From JBPOHE01 sp052035915 (GTDB taxonomy: Bacteria > Pseudomonadota > Gammaproteobacteria > Chromatiales > Chromatiaceae), in contig JBPOHE010000061.1 in the NCBI GenBank assembly GCA_052035915.1, positions 1 to 64,000 of the forward strand: a DNA stretch of 64,000 bases. Direction: 5' to 3'. Under the pieces are notes generated by a model. It worked only from the letters and a program-made list of their open reading frames with translations. It made no database searches and was not told where the DNA came from. Shown piece by piece: positions 1 to 8,412 of this stretch (position 1 is its first letter; every line of letters begins with the position of its first letter). A program made the position numbers and the translations under genes.

Positions 1-8
1 ATCATCGT

Positions 9-143
9 AGGGTCCGCTCCGCGGACCAGGGCCATGTTGCCGCCGTCACCCATGTCACCCAATGAACCAAAAGAGGGAGGATCGCATCCGTTCAGTTCGC
101 CTCATGACCGAGCCAGAAAGATGGTCCGCACAGCGGACCCTAC
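9..143. repeat. REPIN-like pair of GTAG-headed REP palindromes
   Basis: Two palindromes lie head to head. GTAGGGTCCGC..GCGGACC occupies 9-28 and its inverted counterpart GGTCCGC..GCGGACCCTAC occupies 123-143, with about 95 bp between them. A 5' GTAG followed by a GC-rich imperfect palindrome is the signature of REP sequences mobilised by RAYT (TnpA-REP) transposases, and an inverted pair is the REPIN layout. A similar pair, with different arm bases, sits at 26800-26847. The pair lies just downstream of the kinase/FGE gene. Confidence 0.6.
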
Positions 144-145
144 CC

Positions 146-160
146 GGCTCAATATGAGCC
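146..160. other. Short inverted repeat just after the kinase/FGE stop codon
   Basis: GGCTCAATATGAGCC is a near-perfect 15-base palindrome that begins a few bases past the stop codon of the minus-strand kinase/FGE gene. There is no T-run in the minus-strand direction, so it is not a classical terminator. A hairpin right after the coding end is also seen downstream of variable regions in diversity-generating retroelement targets, but nothing else here proves that reading. Confidence 0.45.
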
Positions 161-167
161 ACGGAAT

Positions 168-3100
168 TTAAATATCCTGGGCGAGACGAAACCCCCGGAG
201 GGAGTTGCCTTGGGTGACCGGCGTAAGCCCGGCGCGGGAGGCGGACCGCACCCCCGCGGGGGCGTTGTACCAGGAGCCGCCGCGAAACACCCGCCGGGCG
301 ACGACATCATTCTTGCCGGATAAACGCCTTTCACTACCGTCATAGTTTTCTACATACACCGAACCCGTCCATTCCCAGACATTGCCCAGCATATCGTACA
401 AACCCCAGGCATTCGGCTGGAAGCGGCCGACCGGCGCGGTGTAGACATAGCCATCCCGGCAATTATGGACCTCCCAATCTGGGAATTTCTCCTTCGCCGT
501 GAGATCCGCCACATTGGCGTACCGGCAGGCCTGAGCCGGGTCCTCGCCCCAATACCTGGCGGTCGTCGTCCCCGCCCGGCAGGCGTATTCCCATTCGGCC
601 TCGGTCGGCAGCCGGTAGTTCCCCCCCGTCTGCTGGGCGAGCCAGTCGCCATAGGCCAGGGCGTCCCAGTAACTCACCCCCACCACCGGGTGGTCCTCGC
701 CCTGGTCGAACCCTGGCTGACGCCAATCCCGCTTGGCGTCCAGTTGCCATGCCTTACCGTCCCAGACGTAAAGTCCGCCCTGTTGTTCACCGGTAGTCCG
801 ATACCCGGTCGCCTGGACGAAACGGGCGAACTCGCCCCGGGTGACGGCATAGCGCCCAATAGCAAAGGGCCGTTCGATCACCACCTCGTGCTGGCGTTCG
901 TTGTTAGACCGCCCGACCTCCGACTGTGGCGAGCCCATGAGGAAGCGCCCGGCGGGGATGACCACCATGTCCGGACCCTGGCCGCCCGAGCTGAGCTGGT
1001 GGCGAAAGCCAACTGGAAGGTTGAGCGCCTGGGCGGTGGACTGTTGCCGCGCTTGGACTTTGGCGGCGGACCAGCCGTGGATGTTCTCTACCGGCGGCAA
1101 GGTTGGGGTCTGCTGGGGACTCTTTTCCCTCACCCCCGTCCCCTCTCCCGCTGGGAGAGGGGAGTTGGTGGGCGAAGATGGAGGAAGCATCGCCTCCAAC
1201 CGCCGCTGTACCACTGCCGCCGATTCGGGCCTGGCCTTGGGGTCGTGCTCCAACAGGTCCTCGATCAGGGGGCAGAGGTCCGCGGGGACGTCCTTTGGCA
1301 GGTATTTGGGCCGGAAGTGGCGCGGCGACTGGCCGCTCAGCAGCCGGTAGAGGGTGGCGCCGAAGGCGTAGAGATCGCTCTTGGGGCCGGGCGCGCCCAG
1401 ACCCGGCTCGCCCATCTGCTCCGGGGGCGCGTAGTCCCAGGTGCCGAGGATCTCCTGGGCGAGGAGGCTCTTGCCGGCGCGGCTGGCCTGGACGCTGTTC
1501 CCACCCAGACGCTCGGCGACCCGGGCGAGGCCGAAGTCGATGATGCGCACCGCCAGACCAGAAGGGGTCTGTTTCAGCAAGAGGTTGGCAGGCTTGAGAT
1601 CCAGATGCGCCACCTTGGCGCCATGGGCGGCGGCAAGGGCCTGGGCCACCTGGACCCCCACCCCGAGGCCATCGGCCAGGGACAAGGCCCCCCGTGCGGC
1701 CAGCCAGGCCTCGCCGTCCACATAGCCTTCGAGGTATTCCATGGCAATGTAGGGTCGTTCCTGGCCATGGGCGAAGCCGTAGTCGAGGGGTTTGGGCACA
1801 TGGCCGTCGGGGAGGCGGGCCATGATCCGCGCCTCGGCGAAGATCTCTTGCAGGCTGCCGCGCCTGGCCTTCCAGAAGGTCTTGACCACCGCCGGACGCT
1901 CGAACACGGCGTCCCGGCAGAGAAAGGCGCAGCCCATGCCGCCGGCGCCGAGCAGGCGCTCGATGGGGTATTTGTGGACATCGTGGGGGGCGTAGCGGGC
2001 CGGATCGAGCCGTACCGCCTCGCGCAGACTCTCCAGGGCGTCTGGATACCGATTGGATCCTTGACGCAAGCGGACCTGGAACAGGTTGTAGCTGGCCAGG
2101 GCGCGCTCATGATCCTGGCCAGCCGCTTGGTACGCCTGGAGGAACAGGGCCTCGGCGCGGGCGGCGTCGCCAGTGGAAGAAAAGGCGCTGCCGACGGCGA
2201 CGCTGGCCATGGCGTAGCCGGGGCCACGGGGCAGGCGCTCCAGGGCGCGATAGGCTTCCTGGATGATATGACGGCTGGCGTCGGTGTGGGGGCTGAATTC
2301 GTCGCCCGCCGCCACCTGGACCCCCAGCCCCTGGCGTTCGAGCAGTTGGATCACCGCCCTGAAGGCCACCGCCTGGGCGCCAAGATGGGCCTTGAGCTGG
2401 CCCAGGTCGTCCCCCAGTCGGTCGAAACCGGCCCCCATGGCGCGCCCGAGGTCGTCGAGCTGGGCGCTGAGGCCGCTCAGCAGCTCACCGATCTGCTCCA
2501 GGCGGACCTGGGCCAATTCGCTCCAGACTTGGAAGCGGCCGCTCAGGCCCTCCAGGCGCGTTTCATTGGCGCGCCAGGCGGCCTGGGCCTGGGCCAGCAA
2601 CTCCGGCAGTTGGCCTTGGCGTTGGGCGAGTTGCCGCAATTCGCTGGTGAGGGTCGCCAACTGGGCGTAGTCGCCTTGCTGGAGGGCCTGTTGCACCTGG
2701 CCTTGGCGCTCGTTCATGGCCTGTTGCACGGCCTGCTGGAGTTGGGCCAGGCTGGCCTGGGTATCCCGCAGGTCGGCCCAGACCCCTTGTTGTTGCAGGG
2801 CGCTGAGGGTGCGCTGCACGCGGTCGTCCCGGCGCAGTTTTTCGCGCAGGAAATAAATCAGGGCGTCCCCCAGCAGGCCCTGTTCAGCGAGAAAGTCGGC
2901 CACCAATGGATCGAGCGGGGCGATCTCGGCGATGCGCCCGAGCAGCATCCGGCTGAGGTCTTCCCGCGCCGCGCCCTGGGCCATCGCGGCAAAGTCTTCC
3001 TCGCTCAGGCTCTGGTTGGGGAGAATGTCGACGCGGCGGTCGGCGAGCTGTCGGCAAGTCGACGCCAGGGCGGCGCGGAAGGTGAGGATCTCTTGCTCGC

Positions 3101-3444
3101 CCAGCCCCCGTTGCTGCACGAAGGGCCGCAGATAGGTTGTCTCCAAGGCCTGGGCGTATTCCCGCACCAGCTTGGCGCTGAGCAGCTTGCGGGTCTCCTG
3201 CCACCAGCGAGCGCCTTCGTCGGTCGGCGCGGCGACGCCCAGGGCGATGGCGGCCAGCCCCCGGCCCAGGCTGTCCTGAAAAGCCAGGCCCAGTTCCTGG
3301 CCGCTGAGGGTGAAGTGCTTATGCAGGGTGGCCGATCACCACCCCGGCCACCTCGCCGAGGACATTCTCCACCAAGTTACCGATGGCGCCGGTGCCCAGC
3401 GCCCGATTCAACAGGGTTCCCATGAGGGATTTGATGGCGGTCAC
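168..3444 (-). CDS. Ser/Thr protein kinase fused to a C-terminal FGE-sulfatase-like domain (frameshift near N-terminus)
   Basis: From 3167 to 168 the frame encodes 999 residues. In that numbering: a helical Gln-rich region (about 110-280), a TPR-like stretch (300-395), a Hanks-type kinase domain (400-660) with glycine loop GAGGMG (407-412), Lys in VVK (429), catalytic HLDLKPAN (521-528) and DFG (544-546), a low-complexity linker (660-735), and an FGE-sulfatase/C-type-lectin-fold domain (735-998) ending RVFRGGSW...RGFRLAQDI. The kinase looks active. The FGE domain lacks the paired Cys of true formylglycine-generating enzymes, so it probably binds a ligand. The natural start is probably GTG at 3444, with an AAGGAAGGA ribosome site 7 bases upstream. 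That frame gives 41 residues (MTAIKSLMGTLLNRALG...) before TAA at 3319-3321, while coding continues in the next frame from about 3325 (HKHFTLSGQELGLAFQDS). One extra C in the CCC at 3326-3328 would explain this. The substrate is unknown. Confidence 0.85.
1127..1162. repeat. Palindromic repeat inside the kinase gene linker
   Basis: The stretch CCCTCACCCCCG..CCCCTCTCCC...GGG.GAGGGG forms a hairpin. It is nearly the same as 55893-55928 inside the STAND NTPase gene, with about five differences in 36 bases. Read on the minus strand it encodes SPLPAGEGTGV in the linker between the kinase and FGE domains (about residues 669-679). Sequences of this type are widespread dispersed repeats in proteobacteria and cyanobacteria. 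It keeps the frame open and sits outside any folded domain. Confidence 0.7.
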
Positions 3445-3493
3445 TCGTTGATCCTTCCTTCCGCGGCGACGAGAAAGGGGGAGATTTTACCTT

Positions 3494-3704
3494 GTAGGCG
3501 GGATTGGAGCTTGCGAAAACCCAGCCCGAGAAAGTATCGGAGTGCGATGCGGGACGGGGTTTGTTACCCAGTCCCGATCGTTTGATCCATCGTTGACTGT
3601 CGGCAGAATACGAACGTTACGGACGGGATGAGATATCCCGTCCGGCAGAGGAGAGTGCATCGGAATGCTGGGTTTCGTTCCTCAACCCAGCCTACCAACT
3701 AGGC
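3494..3704. repeat. REP-like palindromes and a hairpin between the kinase gene and the ABC permease
   Basis: This gap of about 285 bp holds three palindromes. GCTGGGTTTCGTTCCTCAACCCAGCCTAC near 3676-3704 is, on the other strand, a GTAG-headed REP. A decayed counterpart in opposite orientation starts with GTAGG at 3494. A strong stem, GGACGGGAT/ATCCCGTCC at 3621-3643 with a 5-base loop, lies between them and could end transcription of the minus-strand permease gene, although no T-run follows. No gene is visible here. Confidence 0.55.
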
Positions 3705-3729
3705 GCCGCTCCCACCTTGGGCCAAGCGA

Positions 3730-4707
3730 TCAGCCCAAACGCACCCGGGGATCGACCAGGGTATAGGAGAGATCGGTCAGGATGAGTCCGAGGATGTAGA
3801 GCAGGGAACCGAGAAACACCATGGCACGCACGATGGAGAAATCCTGGCGGCTGATGGCGTCGATGGTGTAGCTCCCCAGACCGGGGATGCCGAAGAAGGA
3901 CTCGCTGATCAGGCTGCCCATGAACAACAAGGGCAAGACCACCACCACCCCGGTGAGGATGGGAATCATGGCGTTCCCCAACACATGGCGGAAGAGGATG
4001 CGGGCTTCGCTCAATCCCTTGGCGCGGGCGGTGCGGACATAGTCCTTGTTGATCTCTTCCAGAAACAGGGTGCGATACCATCGGGTGCCGGCGCCGATGC
4101 CCCCGACCACCCCCACCAGCACCGGCAGGATGAGGAACTTGAGCGCCTCCCAGCCATAGTCGTAGCCGGAGATGGGGACCAGGTGCAGCGCCTTGCCGAG
4201 CAGGTATTGGCCGCCGATGATATAGAACAGACTGGAGATGGACATCATGGCCACCAGGATGACCACGCCGACGAGGTCCAGATAGGTGGCGCGGAAAAAA
4301 GCGAGCATCAGCGCACAACTGATGTTCACCAGTAACCCCACCAGCAGCACCGGGGCGGCGATGGCCAGACTGGGCCAGAGGCGCTGGCCGATGTCGTAGC
4401 CGATATCCCGACCGCTGTCCGAGACCCCGAATTCGAGGCGGAACAATTTGACCGATTTCTCGTAGAAGACGGTCTGGGTGAGACGCTCCGCCCCTGCCGC
4501 CGCCGGGTTATACAACAGGGGTTTGTCGTAGCCGCGTTCCTGTTTCCATTTTTGAATGGCCTCGGGGGTCACCCGCTTCACCCCCAGATTGAGGCGGGCC
4601 ATGTCGTCCGGGGCGTTGACGACGAAAAAGAGGGTGAAGGTGAGCAGATTGACGCCGATCAATATCGGAACGGCATACAGCAGCCGCCGCAACAGATAGG
4701 CGATCAT
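3730..4707 (-). CDS. Peptide/oligopeptide-type ABC transporter permease (OppB/DppB/YejB family)
   Basis: This is a 325-residue inner-membrane permease of the binding-protein-dependent (peptide/nickel) type. The N-terminus MIAYLLRRLLYAVPILIGVN is the characteristic first membrane helix of the DppB/OppB family. A periplasmic loop follows (about 30-125), then five further helices. The cytoplasmic coupling segment that contacts the ATPase, EINKDYVRTARAKGLSEARI, is present at about 218-237. The ATG overlaps the stop of the solute-binding gene upstream (ATGA at 4704-4707), so the two are translationally coupled. A second permease and the ATPases are not adjacent. The substrate cannot be told from sequence; the YejB-like long loop suggests peptides. 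Confidence 0.9.
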   Translation of the reverse strand: MIAYLLRRLLYAVPILIGVNLLTFTLFFVVNAPDDMARLNLGVKRVTPEAIQKWKQERGYDKPLLYNPAAAGAERLTQTVFYEKSVKLFRLEFGVSDSGRDIGYDIGQRLWPSLAIAAPVLLVGLLVNISCALMLAFFRATYLDLVGVVILVAMMSISSLFYIIGGQYLLGKALHLVPISGYDYGWEALKFLILPVLVGVVGGIGAGTRWYRTLFLEEINKDYVRTARAKGLSEARILFRHVLGNAMIPILTGVVVVLPLLFMGSLISESFFGIPGLGSYTIDAISRQDFSIVRAMVFLGSLLYILGLILTDLSYTLVDPRVRLG

Positions 4708-6878
4708 CGTCCCCGCCCTCGCTCCCGCCGGCGATAGGCGATCAGGGCCGGAACTGCCCCCAAGCCGAGGACGCTAACCCCCAGCCCCAGGGGCCAGAGG
4801 ATGGGCGGGTTCCAGAGCGCCCGCCGTCGGGCGCGTTGCTCCGGGTCGATATCCCGATACTTGAGGCTGTTGTTGGCCATCTCGTTGGGTTGGCTGTTAC
4901 TCACCCAGGCATGATGCAGGGAAAAGGCGGTGGGATGATAGCCCCAGACCCAGGGGGCGTCCCGGCGCAGGATCTCCAGCATCCGATCGATTACCGCCAG
5001 CCGCTGCGGACCGTTGGACAGATTCTTCATCTGCTCGAAGAGGGCGTCGAATTCCGGATTCTGGTAGTTGGCGGCGTTCTCGCCGTCGTGCCCCACCTTG
5101 GCGTTGGGGCCATAGAGCAGGAAAAAGAAATTCTCCGGGTCCGGATAGTCGGCGTTCCAGCCCCACATGAATATCTGGGCGCCCGCGGTGCGCATCTTTT
5201 CCTGGAATCTGTTGTAGTCGGTCGCCCGGATGACCAGTTGAATCCCGAGCTTCTGCAACTGCTTGCGCATCCAGCTGAGTCTGGCCTTGTCGTCCGGCCC
5301 GGTGGCCGTGGTATCGAAATAGAGCACCAGGGGTTGCCCCGTCGCCCGCTCCACCCCTTCGGGATAACCGGCCTTGGCGAGCAGGGCCTTGGCCTCTTCC
5401 AGGGGGCGTCGTTTGGGTTGACCCTGATGGACGTGATAGACATAGGGATTGATCCCCTCCGCCCCCTCCCGATGACCGAAGATCCCTGGCGGCAAGGGAC
5501 CCTGGGCGGCCAAACCGCGACCATTGGCGAAGATGGCGATGAATTCTTCGTAGTCGATGGCGATGGAGAGTGCCTGACGCAGCCAACGGGCGCGCTCGGA
5601 CAGACCGCCGACGACCGGATCCAGCATGTTGAAGCCCAGGTAATAGACAGTGGGGCTGGTCGCCGTCGACAGGCGGATCCCCCGCTCCGCCAAGGTTTCG
5701 GTCAACTCGGCGTTACCCTGGGCGGAGAAGCGCACCGCCTGGTCGAAGTTGTCCGAACTCACCCCGGAACTGTCGTAGTACCCCTGGAGGAATTTGTTCC
5801 AATAGGGGATGTCCTCCTTCTCCAGGCTGTAGACCGCCGCATCGAGGAAGGGCAGCGGTTGGCCGGCGGCCCGCAAGCGCCCGGCTTCCTCATCCTCGGG
5901 CCGACCATCCTCGGGATAGGCTTCGCCGTGAAACTCCGGGTTGCGTTGCAACACCATGCGCAGATTGGGATTGTTCTCGGTCAGCATGAAGGGCCCGCTT
6001 CCCACCGGGTACCAATCGAAACTGATGTTGCGCTCCCGCATGCCGGCTTGGGAGTAAAAGGCGTCCGCCTCCCAGGGCACCGGGGCGAAAAAGGGCATGG
6101 CCAGCCAGAAAACGAACTGGGGATAGGTGCCTTGCAAGCGGATCAGATAGCGGTAGTCATCGAGCTTGCGCACCCCTTCCAAGGGGAAGTCGCGGAGATC
6201 GACGAACACCTCCTCGCGGCCCTGTTGCTTACGCGCCTTGGCCTGGGCTTGGTCGATCCGCGTGCCGAAGCCCTTGAAACCCAGAATGGATTCGCCCAGC
6301 AGTCCGGCGATGGGGGAATGCAGGCTGGGCACGGCCAGGCGCTTGATCTGATAGATGTAGTCATCGGCGGTCACCTCCCTGGTCCCGGTCGCGGAAAAAT
6401 CCGCCAGGATATGGATGTCGGCGAGATCCCTTGGCTGGAGGTTCAGATAGCGGTAGCCGCCATCGGGTCGCCGGGCGAAGGCCGGATGGGGTTGAAAGCG
6501 GATACCGGGCCGGATTTGGATCTCGTATTCACTGGTGGCGATCCGCTCCGTTGGCGTGTCCTGCGGCAACTCGACCCCCGCCGCATCCAGGTAGCGGACC
6601 TTGGGTAAGGAGCGGGCCGCCAGCGGCACCAGGGTGAAGGGGCGCCGTAGATAGTGATATTGCAGCGGTGGCTCGTAGATCTGGGCAATGAAGGCATATT
6701 CGTTGGAGCTGTAGGAGCGTACCGGATCCAGGTGTTTGGGCCGCTCGCTGAAGGAGCCGTAGAAGATCTTCTTCCCCGGCGGTTCCGGCGGATAGGGATT
6801 GTTCCAGGAGGGGCCGGCGCAGGCGCTCAGCAGAAGGAACAGCAGCGAACACAGGCTGAGGATGTGGGCGTGGGCCAT
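4704..6878 (-). CDS. ABC transporter substrate-binding lipoprotein, family 5 (peptide type)
   Basis: The product is a 724-residue extracytoplasmic solute-binding protein of the SBP_bac_5 family. The start at 6878 is preferred over upstream in-frame codons because it begins a lipoprotein signal, MAHAHILSLCSLLFLLLSAC, with lipobox LLSAC, and a GGGGGAG ribosome site precedes it. The body has family 5 features such as the segment YEPPLQYHYL near the N-terminus, KVGHDGENAANYQNPEFDAL, and the ending domain MLEILRRDAPWVWGYHP. Oddly for this family there is a C-terminal hydrophobic helix (LWPLGLGVSVLGLGAVPALI) followed by basic RRRERGRGR, so the protein may be anchored at both ends. It is coupled to the downstream permease. 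Confidence 0.9.
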   Translation of the reverse strand: MAHAHILSLCSLLFLLLSACAGPSWNNPYPPEPPGKKIFYGSFSERPKHLDPVRSYSSNEYAFIAQIYEPPLQYHYLRRPFTLVPLAARSLPKVRYLDAAGVELPQDTPTERIATSEYEIQIRPGIRFQPHPAFARRPDGGYRYLNLQPRDLADIHILADFSATGTREVTADDYIYQIKRLAVPSLHSPIAGLLGESILGFKGFGTRIDQAQAKARKQQGREEVFVDLRDFPLEGVRKLDDYRYLIRLQGTYPQFVFWLAMPFFAPVPWEADAFYSQAGMRERNISFDWYPVGSGPFMLTENNPNLRMVLQRNPEFHGEAYPEDGRPEDEEAGRLRAAGQPLPFLDAAVYSLEKEDIPYWNKFLQGYYDSSGVSSDNFDQAVRFSAQGNAELTETLAERGIRLSTATSPTVYYLGFNMLDPVVGGLSERARWLRQALSIAIDYEEFIAIFANGRGLAAQGPLPPGIFGHREGAEGINPYVYHVHQGQPKRRPLEEAKALLAKAGYPEGVERATGQPLVLYFDTTATGPDDKARLSWMRKQLQKLGIQLVIRATDYNRFQEKMRTAGAQIFMWGWNADYPDPENFFFLLYGPNAKVGHDGENAANYQNPEFDALFEQMKNLSNGPQRLAVIDRMLEILRRDAPWVWGYHPTAFSLHHAWVSNSQPNEMANNSLKYRDIDPEQRARRRALWNPPILWPLGLGVSVLGLGAVPALIAYRRRERGRGR

Positions 6879-7036
6879 GGAATACGCAACTCCCCCTCTC
6901 CGATCAGGCGTCCCATTGAGGGGTTTCAGGCGTCGCCCTCTGATGTTGGATACAGTGCGGTGCGTCTGCCCCCACCCTGGATTTTCATGGATGGGGGCCG
7001 CCGACCAGGGTTGGGATGGCGGGGCACACCTCCACC

Positions 7037-7492
7037 TCAATTCCCCAGGTGAACCTGATACCTGGCGCCGTCGGAGAAGCTGCAGGTCCCGGCCCCTAGG
7101 AGCGGTGACTGCATCTGATACTCGCAATTCATGGAGGTCCCGCTCGGTCCATAGGCGCTGGCTAGGCCTTTGCGCTCGTCACTGGACATGCGGGTGGCCT
7201 CCCCGGTCAGGTTTTCGCCCCGGTAAGAGATCTGGAACAAGCCTTTACCGGCACTGACATGGGTCACCGTACCCGTGAGCATTCCCGTCCTCTGGGCCGC
7301 CTCGTTGGCTGGGTACAGACGGGCACTCAGGGTCGAGGTCGCCGGACGGACTACCGTGGGGACCGCTCCAGGCGCGACGGGATAATAGGCCGTTTGGCCG
7401 TCCGGACCGACCACAGGCACCACATAGCATCCACTGAGACCGAGGCTGACGGAACAACATACAACCTTCGCCACTCTGCTTCCTGTACTCAT
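7037..7492 (-). CDS. Small hypothetical lipoprotein
   Basis: About 151 residues. The start at 7492 (MSTGSRVAK) is chosen because it gives a lipoprotein signal peptide ending LGLSGC, with GAGGCG upstream; an in-frame ATG 10 codons earlier is less likely. After the lipidated Cys come a Pro/Ala/Val-rich segment (YYPVAPGAVPTVVRPA) and a compact domain with repeated Gly turns, including GTVTHVSAGKGLFQISYRGE and two Cys (NCEYQMQ.., GTCSF) that could form a disulfide. I do not recognise the family beyond a resemblance to small outer-membrane lipoproteins. It stands apart from the ABC genes, with a 158 bp gap downstream. Confidence 0.7.
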   Translation of the reverse strand: MSTGSRVAKVVCCSVSLGLSGCYVVPVVGPDGQTAYYPVAPGAVPTVVRPATSTLSARLYPANEAAQRTGMLTGTVTHVSAGKGLFQISYRGENLTGEATRMSSDERKGLASAYGPSGTSMNCEYQMQSPLLGAGTCSFSDGARYQVHLGN

Positions 7493-7791
7493 AGGTATCG
7501 CCTCATCGCTTGGACATATCATTCACCTGCTCTGGGGGGTGGGTATCCCATCCCTGTCTTAGCAGTATCCGCCTGTTAAGTATGACCCAAGGCCATGGCG
7601 AACGCAGCTGGCCGCCTTCCATCTCCAGCTTTCGATCCCGGTGCAGTATCGGTCGAGTGAATATCCAGTCATCGATCCAATGGTTATTATTGATTCAAGC
7701 AGCGAAGGCCGGGGGGAAAAAATGAGTTCGGGCCTCGAACTCCATGACCTCCATCGACCAGGCTTCTCTTCTCTCATCCACCGAGGTCTCT

Positions 7792-8412
7792 ATGCGTAAC
7801 AGATCCACCCTATGGTATTGGCTGATGATCCTCTGGCTGGGCCTGGGCTCGCCGGCCAGGGCCGCTTCGGTGCTCGCCGTCACCACCGACCAACTCGTCA
7901 ACGACAGCGCCCTCATCTTCGATGGCCGGGTCAGCCGCCTCGAGGTCGTGGAACAGCCCGGTTCCCGTCTCCTCCACACCCTGGTGACCTTCGAGATTCT
8001 GGATCGGCTCAAGGGCGCGGATCCGGGGCCGACCCTGGAACTCCGCTTTCTTGGCGGCGCCAAGGGGGAGCGTTCCCTGGTGGTGAGCGATCTCAGACTA
8101 CCAGCCATGGGGGAACGCGGCCTCTATTTCGTCGAACAGCTCGACCGGCCTCAAGTCAACCCTCTCCTGGGCTGGGATCAGGGTCGATTGCTCTCTGGCC
8201 GGGACCCGACGAGCGGTACCGAACAGGTGGTGACCCCCTCGGGTCGGCCCGTCTTTGCCTTCGGCAGCCGTCGGGGTCCCGTGACTGGTCTGGCCAAGGA
8301 AGGGGCGCAAGGGGTAAGACTGAGCGCCCAGAACGCCCTTGAGCGCCCCCTGACCCTGGAGGAACTCAAACAACAGGTCCGCGCGATTCTCTCAGCGGGG
8401 AAACAACCATGA
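7792..8412 (+). CDS. Secreted protein of unknown function, partner of the matrixin protease
   Basis: About 206 residues. The start at 7792 (MRNRSTLWYWLMILWLGLG) gives a signal peptide with cleavage after SPARA, and CGAGG lies just upstream. The mature part, SVLAVTTDQLVNDSALIFDG..., contains a beta-rich segment of the form TLVTFEILDRLKG...GERSLVVSDLRLPAMGERGLYFVEQ. I recall similar segments from small exported proteins encoded next to matrixin-type metalloproteases. The stop overlaps the start of the protease gene (ATGA at 8409-8412), so the two are made together. It may be a chaperone, inhibitor or substrate of the protease; that is inference. Confidence 0.8.
   Translation: MRNRSTLWYWLMILWLGLGSPARAASVLAVTTDQLVNDSALIFDGRVSRLEVVEQPGSRLLHTLVTFEILDRLKGADPGPTLELRFLGGAKGERSLVVSDLRLPAMGERGLYFVEQLDRPQVNPLLGWDQGRLLSGRDPTSGTEQVVTPSGRPVFAFGSRRGPVTGLAKEGAQGVRLSAQNALERPLTLEELKQQVRAILSAGKQP

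Noticed and set aside
465..3425. A 986-residue open frame on the plus strand across the kinase gene
   Set aside because: It is the antisense shadow of a GC-rich gene; it shows no domain, and the minus strand has clear kinase and FGE motifs.
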